Source: Acidobacteriota bacterium (GTDB lineage Bacteria; Acidobacteriota; Terriglobia; Acidiferrales; UBA7541). Taken from it: a DNA stretch of 12,656 bases. The stretch spans positions 1-12,656 of the forward strand of contig JAGWRH010000086.1 in the NCBI GenBank assembly GCA_028876695.1, in the 5' to 3' direction. Below, one piece after another: positions 1 through 6,878 of the stretch. Position 1 is the stretch's first letter. Every line of letters starts with the position of its first letter. The notes beneath the pieces were generated by a model. The model was not told the DNA's origin. It saw only the letters and a list, made by a program, of their open reading frames with translations, and made no database searches. The position numbers were made by a program, and so were the translations under genes.

Positions 1-25
1 CGCAAAAGCCGGCCGCGGCGTCAGC

Positions 26-295
26 TCAGAAGTTCTTGTAGCCCTGGTAGAGCCACACTCCCGCAATTGCCAGCAGCAATGCTCCGGAGACAATGGATAA
101 CGCCGTAATCGGAGTGCTCAGCCTCTCCAGCCTGGCTACAATCTCACGCTGCTCGCTGGCGATGGCATTTTCGCTGGCATCAAGGAAGATCTGGTCGCCT
201 TCGTGGGTGGTAAGCGCGCTGCGGTAAATCAGCACGCAAATCAATCCCGCCGTGACCACGCCCCAAACTGAAAACAGCATCTGTAGAGTGCTCAT
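26..295 (-). CDS. Small two-helix membrane protein, function unknown
   Basis: I do not recognise this 89-residue protein. Two hydrophobic stretches, about residues 5-25 and 63-84, should be transmembrane helices. They flank a polar, Glu-rich loop of about 37 residues (30-62) likely to be helical, so the protein is probably a hairpin in the inner membrane. The ATG at 295 is chosen over the GTG/ATG options upstream because a GGAGGAG Shine-Dalgarno sequence lies about 10 nt before it, and the upstream in-frame extension is Pro/Arg-rich and unlike a protein start. An extended -10 promoter about 80 nt upstream fits this start. The PilZ gene lies 187 bp upstream on the same strand, too far to assume one operon. 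The gene is complete and no catalytic motif is visible. Confidence 0.7.
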   Translation of the reverse strand: MSTLQMLFSVWGVVTAGLICVLIYRSALTTHEGDQIFLDASENAIASEQREIVARLERLSTPITALSIVSGALLLAIAGVWLYQGYKNF

Positions 296-377
296 GGCCG
301 CGTCTCTCCTCCCCGCAGGCCGTGTACGCCAGATGGGTTGAGAGTCGTTGGGACCTGCGGGCCCTGCTCCTGGCCGG

Positions 378-386
378 AGTATATCA
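378..386 (-). promoter_or_regulatory. Extended -10 promoter for the small membrane protein
   Basis: On the minus strand the sequence reads TGATATACT: an extended -10 (TGn) directly joined to TATACT, 5 of 6 matches to the sigma-70 -10 box. No good -35 box lies 16-18 nt further upstream, which extended -10 promoters can tolerate. Transcription would start near 371 and give a leader of about 75 nt before the ATG at 295. Confidence 0.45.
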
Positions 387-482
387 CCGGTAGAAGTCCA
401 GGGGGTCGCGATGAGTTGCGAGCACAGCACTCCGCTGCGGGCTTCGAACAAAGCGGACCGGCGGGAGCGAAAGCGCGTTGGG

Positions 483-827
483 TCAGGCCGGGAAACGTTC
501 GTCGGGAAACTGCACGCCCCAGAAGTTTTTCGCCGGATGGTAGATTTCGACGCCCAGTTCGAAAATGTTTTTCTCGCGCGGGCTGCGGACGGAAATCACG
601 CGGAACTCGCGCACTTCGTTGGATAGGCCATGGCGCACCTCAATGCGCGATCCGAGCTCGGGTAAGAAAGACGCTCGCAACAGAGCGCCATAACGGCTGA
701 CGGAGATCGCTTCGGCGGGCGCGTCCTGAATATCGTGGTTGCTGTCGCTGCGGTGCACTTTTACCGGGATGCGCATCGGCACTCGGCTCGAGCGCCGGCG
801 CTCCAACATTGCGCGGGCGGATGCCAC
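483..827 (-). CDS. PilZ-domain protein, probable c-di-GMP receptor or relic
   Basis: This 114-residue single-domain protein matches the PilZ fold, the family of small cyclic-di-GMP receptors. The N-terminal arginine motif RxxxR is seen at R11-R15 (ERRRSSR), followed by a beta-strand (VPMRIPVKV). The second signature, normally (D/N)xSxxG, appears as SVSRYG at residues 42-47, so its first acidic or amide residue is replaced by Ser while Ser44 and Gly47 remain. The C-terminal strands (FELGVEI, FWGVQFP) are typical. The start is a GTG at 827 with an AGGAGG ribosome-binding site 6 nt upstream; an ATG at 809 is less well placed. There is no output domain, so it would act through a partner. Ligand binding is likely but not certain given the variant motif. 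Confidence 0.88.
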   Translation of the reverse strand: MASARAMLERRRSSRVPMRIPVKVHRSDSNHDIQDAPAEAISVSRYGALLRASFLPELGSRIEVRHGLSNEVREFRVISVRSPREKNIFELGVEIYHPAKNFWGVQFPDERFPA

Positions 828-1164
828 GGAAACCTCCTAGCGTGCCTTTTTCCCCCACCGGCCCTGCCAAGAAGCTAGTCTTCGAGGCAGCGGCGGGTCA
901 ATAGTACGTTTACCCGAGTTGCAGATTTAAGTATCTCCCCGCGTGGACGGGCCGGCGTGGACGGGCCGGCGAACTTTCAGGGCCGATGGAGTTGGGTGCG
1001 AGCGGCACCTGTCCCGGAGTGAAACTTTCGTACCCTGTCCGTCAGACCAGTACATTTTTTATTGTCCGCGGTGATAGCTTAGCTGCGTTGGAATCAGGCG
1101 TGCGCTCTCGAATGGAGTGGCAAAACCTGGCAGACAGCGTTGTCAGAGGCATCCCGTGGGCTTC
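828..1164. other. Intergenic region between divergent genes
   Basis: This 337-bp stretch separates the PilZ gene (minus) from the 429-residue protein gene (plus), so it should hold promoters for both. I see a 14-bp tandem duplication at 942-969. The best promoter-like match is TTTACC, 17 nt, TATCTC on the plus strand around 909-937, which is weak. A 60-codon plus-strand frame at 986-1168 ends in a TGA that overlaps the ATG at 1165 as ATGA; its codon use is not convincingly coding, but the overlap is noted as a possible leader ORF. Confidence 0.5.
942..969. repeat. Perfect 14-bp tandem duplication
   Basis: The unit CGTGGACGGGCCGG occurs twice head to tail (942-955 and 956-969), followed by a CG that begins a third partial copy. 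It sits in the divergent intergenic region. It could be replication slippage or a duplicated binding site; nothing else supports either. Confidence 0.85.
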
Positions 1165-2454
1165 ATGATTGGCGCTAGAGCAGAAGGCGCGAAAAGCGGC
1201 GGCCGAATCGCCAGCTCATCCGCCGGAGGCGTTTTTCGCGGATCGAAACGCACCTGCGCCGAACCGGCGCGGTGGCGGATGATTCGCGGCCAAACCCCGC
1301 GGCGGCTTTCCGATCACTACCGGCTTGAGTGCGACTTCGGCATGTCGATTCTGGCGATCTACAACGAAGGCGACGCGGTATTTTTGTGCGAGAACCACGT
1401 TTCGGCCATTGCGCCGAAAGACAGTTGCTTCGCGGGCGTGCGGCCCGTGGAAGCGAGCGCAAGATCCGTTCTTGAAGAAATTGCGGCGGAGCGCGATCAA
1501 GAGCGGGCCGCGGAAATTGTTGCGGAGGCGGCGAACGCAAATCCCGTAATCGAAGCGGCGCCGGCACCGAGCGCGCCCGCGCAGCCGGTTGTCGAGAATT
1601 GCACGAACTTAATGGAATGCGAGACCGAGGCAGAGCGAGCGCCACGTTCCGCGCAGATCGAGAGCCCTCTGCCGGCCGCCGATTGCGATTCAGCAGACCT
1701 GAAGTGCCCAGCTCGCGCTGCGGAGCCGCCGCCGGTGGCGCCGAGCTCAGCGGCGCACGCCAGACCCCCAGCGCAAGCCGCGGCCGCGTCGCCCGTAACT
1801 CCGAGGAGCGTGGCGGCTGCGGCCGGAAAGACTCCTCGCGATCTTGCCTATGGAAATCCCGCCAAGGCGCTGGTGGACGAAACGATTTGGAACATGGCAC
1901 CGGGCGATTTGGCGGCGTACCGGAGCGCGCTCGAACAGGGGAAGTCTCCGTTAGAAGCCGCGCAGGCGGCGGGCGGGCAACTGGCGATGGTGCATCGCAA
2001 GATCGCCGAATACACGGCAAAACTTGAGCCGATACTTTCCGCGTCACAGGCAACGATCAGCGTTGGATCCGCAATCGATAAGCCGCTGGAACAGGCCATC
2101 CTTGAAATCATTGGAAATGACGCAATGGCCGAGCCGGAAAAGGATGACGCCGTTGAACGTCTGGGAGCGTTTCAAAAGCAGATCAAAAGCGGCGTGGAAG
2201 CCGTTATTTCGCCGCCGCAGGCACATCGCATCGCGCGGGAAATCAGCGACCGCGCGAACGGCGGAGCTCACTTCGGCGAAGTGGAGCAGGTGAAGCAGGC
2301 CTACCGGGCCGTGCATTCCCGGTTGCGCGATGCGCTGCGCGCGCTCGTCCCGGAAGCACGCGAGCTCGAAGAGCGCTTGGCCAATTTACACGCAGCGAAA
2401 TCGGACCTCGAAAATCCGCGCGGGGCCAAACCGAGCCATTCCGCCGCGGTCTGA
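1165..2454 (+). CDS. Hypothetical protein with Cys-containing N-terminus and helical C-terminus
   Basis: I do not recognise this 429-residue protein. Residues 46-95 form a short module with C56, C75, H78 and C88 (a CxxH at FLCENH) that could be a degenerate zinc-binding fold. Residues 100-220 are low complexity, rich in Ala, Pro and Glu, with further cysteines, and look like a flexible linker. Residues 223-415 are predicted mostly helical: first a stretch with NPAKALVDETIW and LAAYRSALEQGKSP, then a charged heptad-like tail (residues 376-412). There is no signal peptide or membrane segment, so it is probably cytoplasmic. The start is uncertain: the ATG at 1165 lacks a clear ribosome-binding site, the in-frame GTG at 1117 is preceded by AATGGA, and an ATG at 1342 would begin inside the N-terminal module. 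High GC at third codon positions supports coding throughout. Confidence 0.7.
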   Translation: MIGARAEGAKSGGRIASSSAGGVFRGSKRTCAEPARWRMIRGQTPRRLSDHYRLECDFGMSILAIYNEGDAVFLCENHVSAIAPKDSCFAGVRPVEASARSVLEEIAAERDQERAAEIVAEAANANPVIEAAPAPSAPAQPVVENCTNLMECETEAERAPRSAQIESPLPAADCDSADLKCPARAAEPPPVAPSSAAHARPPAQAAAASPVTPRSVAAAAGKTPRDLAYGNPAKALVDETIWNMAPGDLAAYRSALEQGKSPLEAAQAAGGQLAMVHRKIAEYTAKLEPILSASQATISVGSAIDKPLEQAILEIIGNDAMAEPEKDDAVERLGAFQKQIKSGVEAVISPPQAHRIAREISDRANGGAHFGEVEQVKQAYRAVHSRLRDALRALVPEARELEERLANLHAAKSDLENPRGAKPSHSAAV

Positions 2455-2540
2455 AGCCTCAGCAGGCCGCCGAAACGCGCGATTCGCTCGTCGTGGTAAG
2501 ATAATCCCGAAGCGATTAGCGCAATTCCCGAATCGCCCAT

Positions 2541-2627
2541 GCGGATGTGGCGGAATTGGCAGACGCGCAAGCCTCAGGAGCTTGTGGTGGCAACACCGTG
2601 GTGGTTCGAATCCACTCATCCGCACCA
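2541..2627 (+). tRNA. tRNA-Leu (anticodon CAG)
   Basis: The acceptor stem GCGGATG pairs perfectly with CATCCGC, followed by discriminator A and an encoded CCA. The anticodon stem CAAGC/GCTTG (2568-2572, 2580-2584) closes a seven-base loop CTCAGGA with anticodon CAG at 2575-2577, which reads CUG leucine codons. A long variable arm (TGGTGGCAACACCG), typical of class II tRNA-Leu, and a TTCGAATC T-loop complete it. It decodes a codon expected to be heavily used in this GC-rich genome. A possible -10 (GATAAT at 2500-2505) lies upstream without a convincing -35. Confidence 0.97.
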
Positions 2628-2674
2628 ATCATGATTCCCACCTCAATTGAACGATTGCAGTAGAAACGCGCAGC

Positions 2675-2691
2675 CGCGAGCGATGCTCGCG
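2675..2691 (-). terminator. Hairpin after the ruvX-mltG operon
   Basis: A perfect 7-bp stem, CGCGAGC and GCTCGCG, closes a 3-nt loop (GAT). It starts one base after the stop codon of the last minus-strand gene and 47 bp beyond the convergent tRNA. No long T-run follows on either strand (minus strand has only TTTCT further on), so it may be a weak or Rho-assisted terminator, or a 3' end stabiliser. Confidence 0.45.
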
Positions 2692-3246
2692 CTAATTGGG
2701 GAGTTGCAGCTGCACGCTCAAGTCGCGAAGCACGGGGCGGGCGCGGTGGATGACTTCTCCGGCGGAAAGCTTTTCGCTCAAGATGACGAGCGAGCCTTCT
2801 TCAAAATCGCACACAGCGCAGAAGTAATATCGTGAAAATGCGGAGTGATAGGCGTCGAGTCCTTTACGGGCGAGTTCGCCTTCGAGCGCCGGATCGGCGC
2901 CGGGCAGCAGGCCGCCAGCGCGCACGCCGAAGGTTTCGGTCTCGAAACGATCGATCAACAGTTCCAGGTTTGTGGGCTCGGGCGCGGCGATGGTGATGGA
3001 ACGCTGGCTCGCTTCGCGAAACGCGATGCCGTGCCGCGCGCAGAAATCGCGCACGCGATCGACGTGGCTGAAGAAATCGAGCGTCCAGGGCTGATCGGCG
3101 GCAAGCGCCGGCAGCAGGCGAGTCCAGACGCGGGCCGCATCGGCGCCGCGGGCGGGCTCGCGATTTTCGTCCGCTTCCACCAGATCCACGCCGACCGAGC
3201 GCACGTCCGCGCCCAGATCGAGCGGTTCGACGTCCAGCAGAAACAT
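2692..3246 (-). CDS. Unrecognised protein, last gene of the ruvX-mltG operon
   Basis: I do not recognise this 184-residue protein. It has no signal peptide or membrane helix and is acidic. Visible points are a beta-rich N-terminus (FLLDVEPLDLGADVRSVGVDL), a Trp-containing helix near 40-70, a region TNLELLIDRFETETFG (92-107), and a single C143xxC146 pair in YYFCAVCDFEEGS followed by a strand-helix end. One CxxC could be redox active or half of a metal site, but no second pair is seen. The ATG at 3246 directly follows the TAA of the upstream gene (TAAATG), and an AGAGGA ribosome-binding site lies 7 nt before it inside that gene, so translation is very likely coupled. It probably works with the upstream 197-residue protein. 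Confidence 0.75.
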   Translation of the reverse strand: MFLLDVEPLDLGADVRSVGVDLVEADENREPARGADAARVWTRLLPALAADQPWTLDFFSHVDRVRDFCARHGIAFREASQRSITIAAPEPTNLELLIDRFETETFGVRAGGLLPGADPALEGELARKGLDAYHSAFSRYYFCAVCDFEEGSLVILSEKLSAGEVIHRARPVLRDLSVQLQLPN

Positions 3247-3840
3247 TTAGATTTCCTCTTCGAGTCCGCTGGGGAAGGTTTTCTGGAATTCAGGGGATTG
3301 CTTGCGGACTTCCAGCCAGTCGAAGAAGGCATCGGGCGTTTCCAGCCAGATACCGAACCAGCGGGCGACTTCCTCCTTTTCGGCACGCTTTTTCGCCTCG
3401 ACCTTGCGATTGCGGGCAATCATCTCCGCGCGGCGGCGTCCGAGACGAGCGACCTCGCGCACGCGTTCTTCGCCGGCTCGCAGGCGCTGGGATTGAAATT
3501 TTCGAAAAAGCTCGTCCAGCCGCACCAAGCACATCTCCGCATCAGCGAGCGTGGAAAAATGAAGGAGATCCGTGAACTCTTCGTCGTACTCCTCCGGCAC
3601 GCCGCCTTCGGATGGCTTCGAGGGCATCACGCGAATTCCGGCTTCCTCGAGAACGCTGCCGATGTAATCCTCGGAGGTTTTCCCGCCGGCGCCGAGCCGT
3701 GCGATCAACTGGCGGCGAATCTGCTCGATTTCGGCGGGAGTCAGCCTAGCTTTTCCGAACGCTCGCGCCGCTTCAAGAATCAGGGCTTTCTTGGTGCGCG
3801 AGGCTTCGTCCGGGTGCGCGGGTGTGCGATGCGTGCTCAC
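3247..3840 (-). CDS. Unrecognised charged coiled-coil protein downstream of mltG
   Basis: I do not recognise this 197-residue protein. Residues 14-72 form a helical segment with RLTPAEIEQIRRQLIARLG and a Gly-rich turn; residues 73-92 are an acidic Pro/Glu linker; residues 100-160 are a long, highly charged Arg/Lys/Glu helix likely to be a coiled coil; the C-terminus has aromatic residues (ARWFGIWLETPDAFFDWLEV). No membrane or catalytic motif is visible. It starts with GTG at 3840, overlapping the mltG stop by 4 nt (GTGA), with GAGG 7 nt upstream. It ends directly against the next start. The coiled coil suggests a structural or scaffolding role, perhaps with MltG or with the next protein; that is inference from gene order only. 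Confidence 0.75.
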   Translation of the reverse strand: MSTHRTPAHPDEASRTKKALILEAARAFGKARLTPAEIEQIRRQLIARLGAGGKTSEDYIGSVLEEAGIRVMPSKPSEGGVPEEYDEEFTDLLHFSTLADAEMCLVRLDELFRKFQSQRLRAGEERVREVARLGRRRAEMIARNRKVEAKKRAEKEEVARWFGIWLETPDAFFDWLEVRKQSPEFQKTFPSGLEEEI

Positions 3841-4895
3841 GGCCGGCCTCGCGGTTTGGCGGGCTCGGGATCCGCGCCGGCGGCGGCCTCGGCAATACGG
3901 CGGCGCAGGCGGCCGATATTGCGGTCCTGCTCGGCGAGCGTACGGCTGAAAAAATGTCCGCCGCGGCCGTTGGCGACGAAGTACAAATAATCGGAGTGCG
4001 CAGGATTCAAGGCGGCGCGCAGGGCGGCCTCGCCGGGATTGGCGATTGGTCCCGGCGGCAGACCGCGATGCTCGTAGGTGTTGTACGGCGAATCCACGCG
4101 CAAATCCGCCGGCTTCACGTCTTTCACGCGTTCTCCGCCGATCGTCATGGCGTACTGGACCGTGGGATCACACTGCAGCGGATACCCACGGGCCAGTCGA
4201 TTGTAGAACACTCCGGCGACCAGGGGGCGCTCATCTGGATTCGGGGTCTCACGCTCCACGAGCGAGGCCAGCGTGACCACATTGATGGTGCTCAGCCCCT
4301 CCGGATGCGCGCCGGTGGAATCGATCGATTCCCAGACGGAGCGAAAGTCACCCACCATCCGCTGGGCAATTTCCTCGCAAGTGGTGTGATGGGTGAACTC
4401 GTATGTGGAAGGGAACAGAAAGCCTTCGAGGCTGGTCGCGTGCGGCGCGAGATCGGAGACCAGCGATGTGTCATGCGCCGCGACGAGAAATTCGGTCTTG
4501 CTGCAAATACCCTGGCGATCGAGCTCGTTGGCGATGTCGTACATCGTCCAGCCCTCGGGGACCGTGACGACGTGGACGAACACGCGCCCGTGCGCGATTT
4601 TCCAGAAAACTTCGCGCGAGTCCACGGGATGGTCGATCAGATATTCGCCCGCTTGCAGCTTTTTGCGGAAATGCCAGGTGCTGAACAGCGCGAAGGCGAC
4701 ACGGCTGCGAATCACGTCGTCGTGGCGAAGAATTCCGGCGACTCGCCAGCGTGACGTGCCGTGCGGGATCTCCACGAATACCTTCTCCGGGCGTCGGCCG
4801 CGATACGGGCGGCTGATCTGCGACTCTAGCCAGCCGGCACCCGCTCCGGCCGCCGCAATCGCCAATAATGCCAGCAGGCCCAGACGACGCCACAT
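3837..4895 (-). CDS. mltG: Endolytic murein transglycosylase MltG
   Basis: MltG (YceG-like family) cleaves nascent peptidoglycan glycan strands at the periplasmic face of the inner membrane and is thought to terminate glycan polymerisation. The 352-residue length is typical. One N-terminal membrane anchor spans residues 5-22, a LysM-like module covers about 35-110, and the YceG catalytic domain follows. Key motifs are present: TLASLVERET (208-217) with E214/E216, where the first Glu should match the catalytic Glu of E. coli MltG; CDPTVQYA (242-249); and SPYNTYEHRGLPPGPIANPG (269-288). The ATG at 4895 has AAGG 8 nt upstream. It lies 3 nt after the ruvX stop, an arrangement common in many bacteria, and its own stop overlaps the next gene by 4 nt. 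All key residues are intact. Confidence 0.97.
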   Translation of the reverse strand: MWRRLGLLALLAIAAAGAGAGWLESQISRPYRGRRPEKVFVEIPHGTSRWRVAGILRHDDVIRSRVAFALFSTWHFRKKLQAGEYLIDHPVDSREVFWKIAHGRVFVHVVTVPEGWTMYDIANELDRQGICSKTEFLVAAHDTSLVSDLAPHATSLEGFLFPSTYEFTHHTTCEEIAQRMVGDFRSVWESIDSTGAHPEGLSTINVVTLASLVERETPNPDERPLVAGVFYNRLARGYPLQCDPTVQYAMTIGGERVKDVKPADLRVDSPYNTYEHRGLPPGPIANPGEAALRAALNPAHSDYLYFVANGRGGHFFSRTLAEQDRNIGRLRRRIAEAAAGADPEPAKPRGRP

Positions 4896-4898
4896 CGG

Positions 4899-5387
4899 CT
4901 ATGCCTTCTGGGCAGCAGCCTGCCCGCGGGACTGGGTTTTCTCGAGGTATTCGCGCAAGAGGATAGCAGCGGCCAGATCGTCGATCGGTTCATTTCGGCG
5001 GCGGTTTGATTGGGTGGCGGCCATCTGCCGGGCGTCCCAACTGGTCAAGCGCTCGTCGACGAGCTCGGTGTCGAGGCCGAATTCCTTCCCGAGCCGCGCG
5101 GCAAAGCGGCCTGCTTCATCGGCCATTTCGCCGGTCTCGCCGCTCATCTGGAGCGGGTGGCCGACGATGATCCGCGACACGGCGTTTTCGTGGCAGATTT
5201 CCCGAAGCCGGCGCAGGTCGTCGCGGCGGTTTGTTCGCGAAAGCACGGCCAGAGGCCGCGCGGTAAGGCCCAATTCGTCCGATAGCGCGAGGCCGATCCG
5301 TTTACGACCGTAATCAATTGCCAGAATACGCCCGGCGCTGACCCCAGACCCCGCGGGTACCCGCTCGCTAGCCCCCCTAACCATCAT
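4899..5387 (-). CDS. ruvX: RuvX/YqgF family Holliday junction resolvase-like protein
   Basis: RuvX/YqgF has an RNase H fold. It is annotated as a putative Holliday junction resolvase and in E. coli has been linked to 16S rRNA 5'-end maturation. Motifs are complete: ILAIDYGRKRIGLALSD with the first catalytic Asp, RIIVGHPLQMSGETG, ELVDERLTSWDA with the Glu, and IDDLAAAILL with the last Asp. With the ATG at 5387 it is 162 residues, slightly long because about 20 residues precede the first strand. An in-frame GTG at 5438 and the ATG at 5384 are alternatives. I prefer 5387 because promoter-like sequence (TATAGAAT) lies just upstream; no Shine-Dalgarno is visible, so the message may be nearly leaderless. 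It heads a four-gene operon with mltG. Family identity is certain; exact start is not. Confidence 0.95.
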   Translation of the reverse strand: MMVRGASERVPAGSGVSAGRILAIDYGRKRIGLALSDELGLTARPLAVLSRTNRRDDLRRLREICHENAVSRIIVGHPLQMSGETGEMADEAGRFAARLGKEFGLDTELVDERLTSWDARQMAATQSNRRRNEPIDDLAAAILLREYLEKTQSRGQAAAQKA

Positions 5388-5394
5388 GACTAGT

Positions 5395-5424
5395 ATTCTA
5401 TACGTCTTAAGGGCAAGGGCGAAA
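5395..5424 (-). promoter_or_regulatory. Possible ruvX operon promoter
   Basis: The minus strand carries TTTCGC (5424-5419), then 18 nt, then TAGAAT (5400-5395, 5 of 6 matches to the -10 box). A start of transcription about 7 nt downstream would fall on or next to the ATG at 5387. The -35 match is poor, so this is tentative. Confidence 0.28.
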
Positions 5425-5474
5425 CCCACGCTAAACACCAGCCGTTCCAGAAGTAAACGCCCGAGGCGAATGGG

Positions 5475-6668
5475 CTAGTGGGGACTGGTACCTCGCTTCC
5501 GGGTATCAGGAGCGGTGTGGGCTTGCATTTTTTGCCATTCGTCCCAGAGGCCGGTGGATTTCAACTTGGGTTCGATTCCTAGCGATTGAATGGCCTGCTG
5601 CACCTGCGAATGCGATTGGCGCGGGCCGATCCGGGATTCGGCGTCGGCAAGAGCATAGGCGGTAAGTGCGGCGACGGCGACGCCGCGCTTCAGCTGCTCG
5701 AGTTCTGAGGGACTGAGCGAGCCAGCATTTCTATCCGCTCTCGCATGTGCGCCCGCGCCCGTTGCATCCTCCTGAAACGTCGCGACTAGTGTGAGAACGC
5801 CTTCAAGCCAAAAGGGCGTTACCTCGGACCGTAAACTCAAGCCCTGGGTGAAATCGCGGATACCGAGCGAGCGCAGCGGCTCGAGCGCGCTGCGGATATT
5901 AGCGATCATATCCGGCCGGTTGCCTAGCGAGTAGCCGTCCGCAGGGCCGGCCGCTGCGTCCACGACCACGGCCGCCGCAATGCGATCGATCTCGGCTCTG
6001 TGTTGGCGGACGTAAGCCCAGACCCCTTCCAGACTCGCGCTCGTTCCGCCAGACGCCTCGGCTCCAGTTCCGAAGAGTACGAAGCGGATGGAGCGCCTCG
6101 GCAGGTTGCCGCTCGCGTGGATCACGCGGACGGCGTCAATCAGGACCGCGGCATTTTCGGCGGTGGCGAGCGGATACGTGCCGGAACTATCGAGCTGCGC
6201 GGCGATCAATACATAGTCCTTTGGGTAATCGCGTCCGCGAACTTCTGCGACCAGGTCTTCGGTCTGAGGTGGCGGGCCAAGCCGTTCAGTACGAACTTGA
6301 TCCGCGCCTGCGCGCTTAAATGCCTCGACGGCCCAATTGACCGCTCGCGATTCGCGAGAAGCAGGATCCGAGCGCGAGGACAAGATCTTGGCGAGAGCAC
6401 GGACGTTTTCGTCGAGCGGCGACGGGCCGAGCGCATCGCGAATCATTGCGGGCGCGAGATCGGCACAGGTCTTTCCGACCGAGCAGGCACCGGTCCCCTG
6501 AGGGACCTGGCCCCAGCTGGGCGGTGCGTTGGGCGGTGGCAACTGGGCAGCAGCGGTTGGAGCGAACGCGAAGATTGCGGACAAAATCACGAATACCGCT
6601 AGAAAGATCGTCGAGCTAACTGGAAACGATCGATTAAATTGGATTGGGTGGGAAGCCTGTAGACTCAT
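5475..6668 (-). CDS. Secreted M28-like protein, probably a degenerate peptidase
   Basis: Numbered from the ATG at 6668, this is a 397-residue protein. Residues 1-41 look like a signal peptide: hydrophobic core 18-38 ending in AAA before Gln. The domain resembles M28 zinc aminopeptidases of the carboxypeptidase-Q type: YVLIAAQLDSS, an alpha-helix, then RRSIRFVLFGTGAEASGG and YVRQHRAEIDRIAAAVVVDAAAGP. The metal ligands are largely lost: family His of HxD is Q158 (D160 kept), the bridging Asp is apparently E171, and the EE pair is G202/A203. D237 and a late His (H308 in GAHARADR) remain. It is therefore likely a binding or scaffold protein outside the cytoplasm, not a working peptidase. A frame extension to 6884 exists but lacks protein-like character; no strong ribosome-binding site precedes 6668. 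The gene is followed by ruvX after 87 bp. Confidence 0.82.
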   Translation of the reverse strand: MSLQASHPIQFNRSFPVSSTIFLAVFVILSAIFAFAPTAAAQLPPPNAPPSWGQVPQGTGACSVGKTCADLAPAMIRDALGPSPLDENVRALAKILSSRSDPASRESRAVNWAVEAFKRAGADQVRTERLGPPPQTEDLVAEVRGRDYPKDYVLIAAQLDSSGTYPLATAENAAVLIDAVRVIHASGNLPRRSIRFVLFGTGAEASGGTSASLEGVWAYVRQHRAEIDRIAAAVVVDAAAGPADGYSLGNRPDMIANIRSALEPLRSLGIRDFTQGLSLRSEVTPFWLEGVLTLVATFQEDATGAGAHARADRNAGSLSPSELEQLKRGVAVAALTAYALADAESRIGPRQSHSQVQQAIQSLGIEPKLKSTGLWDEWQKMQAHTAPDTRKRGTSPH

Positions 6669-6818
6669 GGTCCCACGCCAAGGCCAGGATTCACGCCCTG
6701 TGGAATCTGTGGAAAACTCCTCCTGCGGGGCAGAATATTCCCGGCGTCGGCAGTTTCTACCTATCTTACCGGATGCAATTGTAAGGGAATGTCCCATAAG
6801 GCACTCACTCAGTTCCGT

Positions 6819-6847
6819 TTGCGTAATGGACAAACTTTGGCTATATA
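6819..6847 (+). promoter_or_regulatory. Sigma-70-type promoter upstream of the LuxR-type gene
   Basis: TTGCGT (6819-6824), a 17-nt spacer and TATATA (6842-6847) form a well-spaced promoter. Transcription would start near 6854, giving a leader of about 200 nt before the GTG at 7055. That long leader contains the inverted repeat at 6879-6895. Confidence 0.5.
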
Positions 6848-6878
6848 GCTGCCTCTGCGGCCGCGCCTGTCTCAATGT

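Noticed and set aside
1175..2053. A 292-codon minus-strand open frame
   Set aside because: It is Arg/Pro/Ser-rich and antisense to the 429-residue protein, whose frame has the better codon use; this is typical of a high-GC shadow.
2301..2650. Short frames across the tRNA-Leu gene on both strands
   Set aside because: They run through the tRNA, which is clearly folded and complete.
2845..3990. A 381-codon plus-strand open frame
   Set aside because: It lies antisense to the two genes after mltG. Its translation has no recognisable motif, while the minus-strand genes have tight operon spacing and ribosome-binding sites. GC-rich coding DNA often gives long antisense frames.
3822..5313. Long plus-strand open frames opposite mltG and ruvX
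   Set aside because: They are shadows of genes whose minus-strand products carry complete MltG and RuvX motifs.
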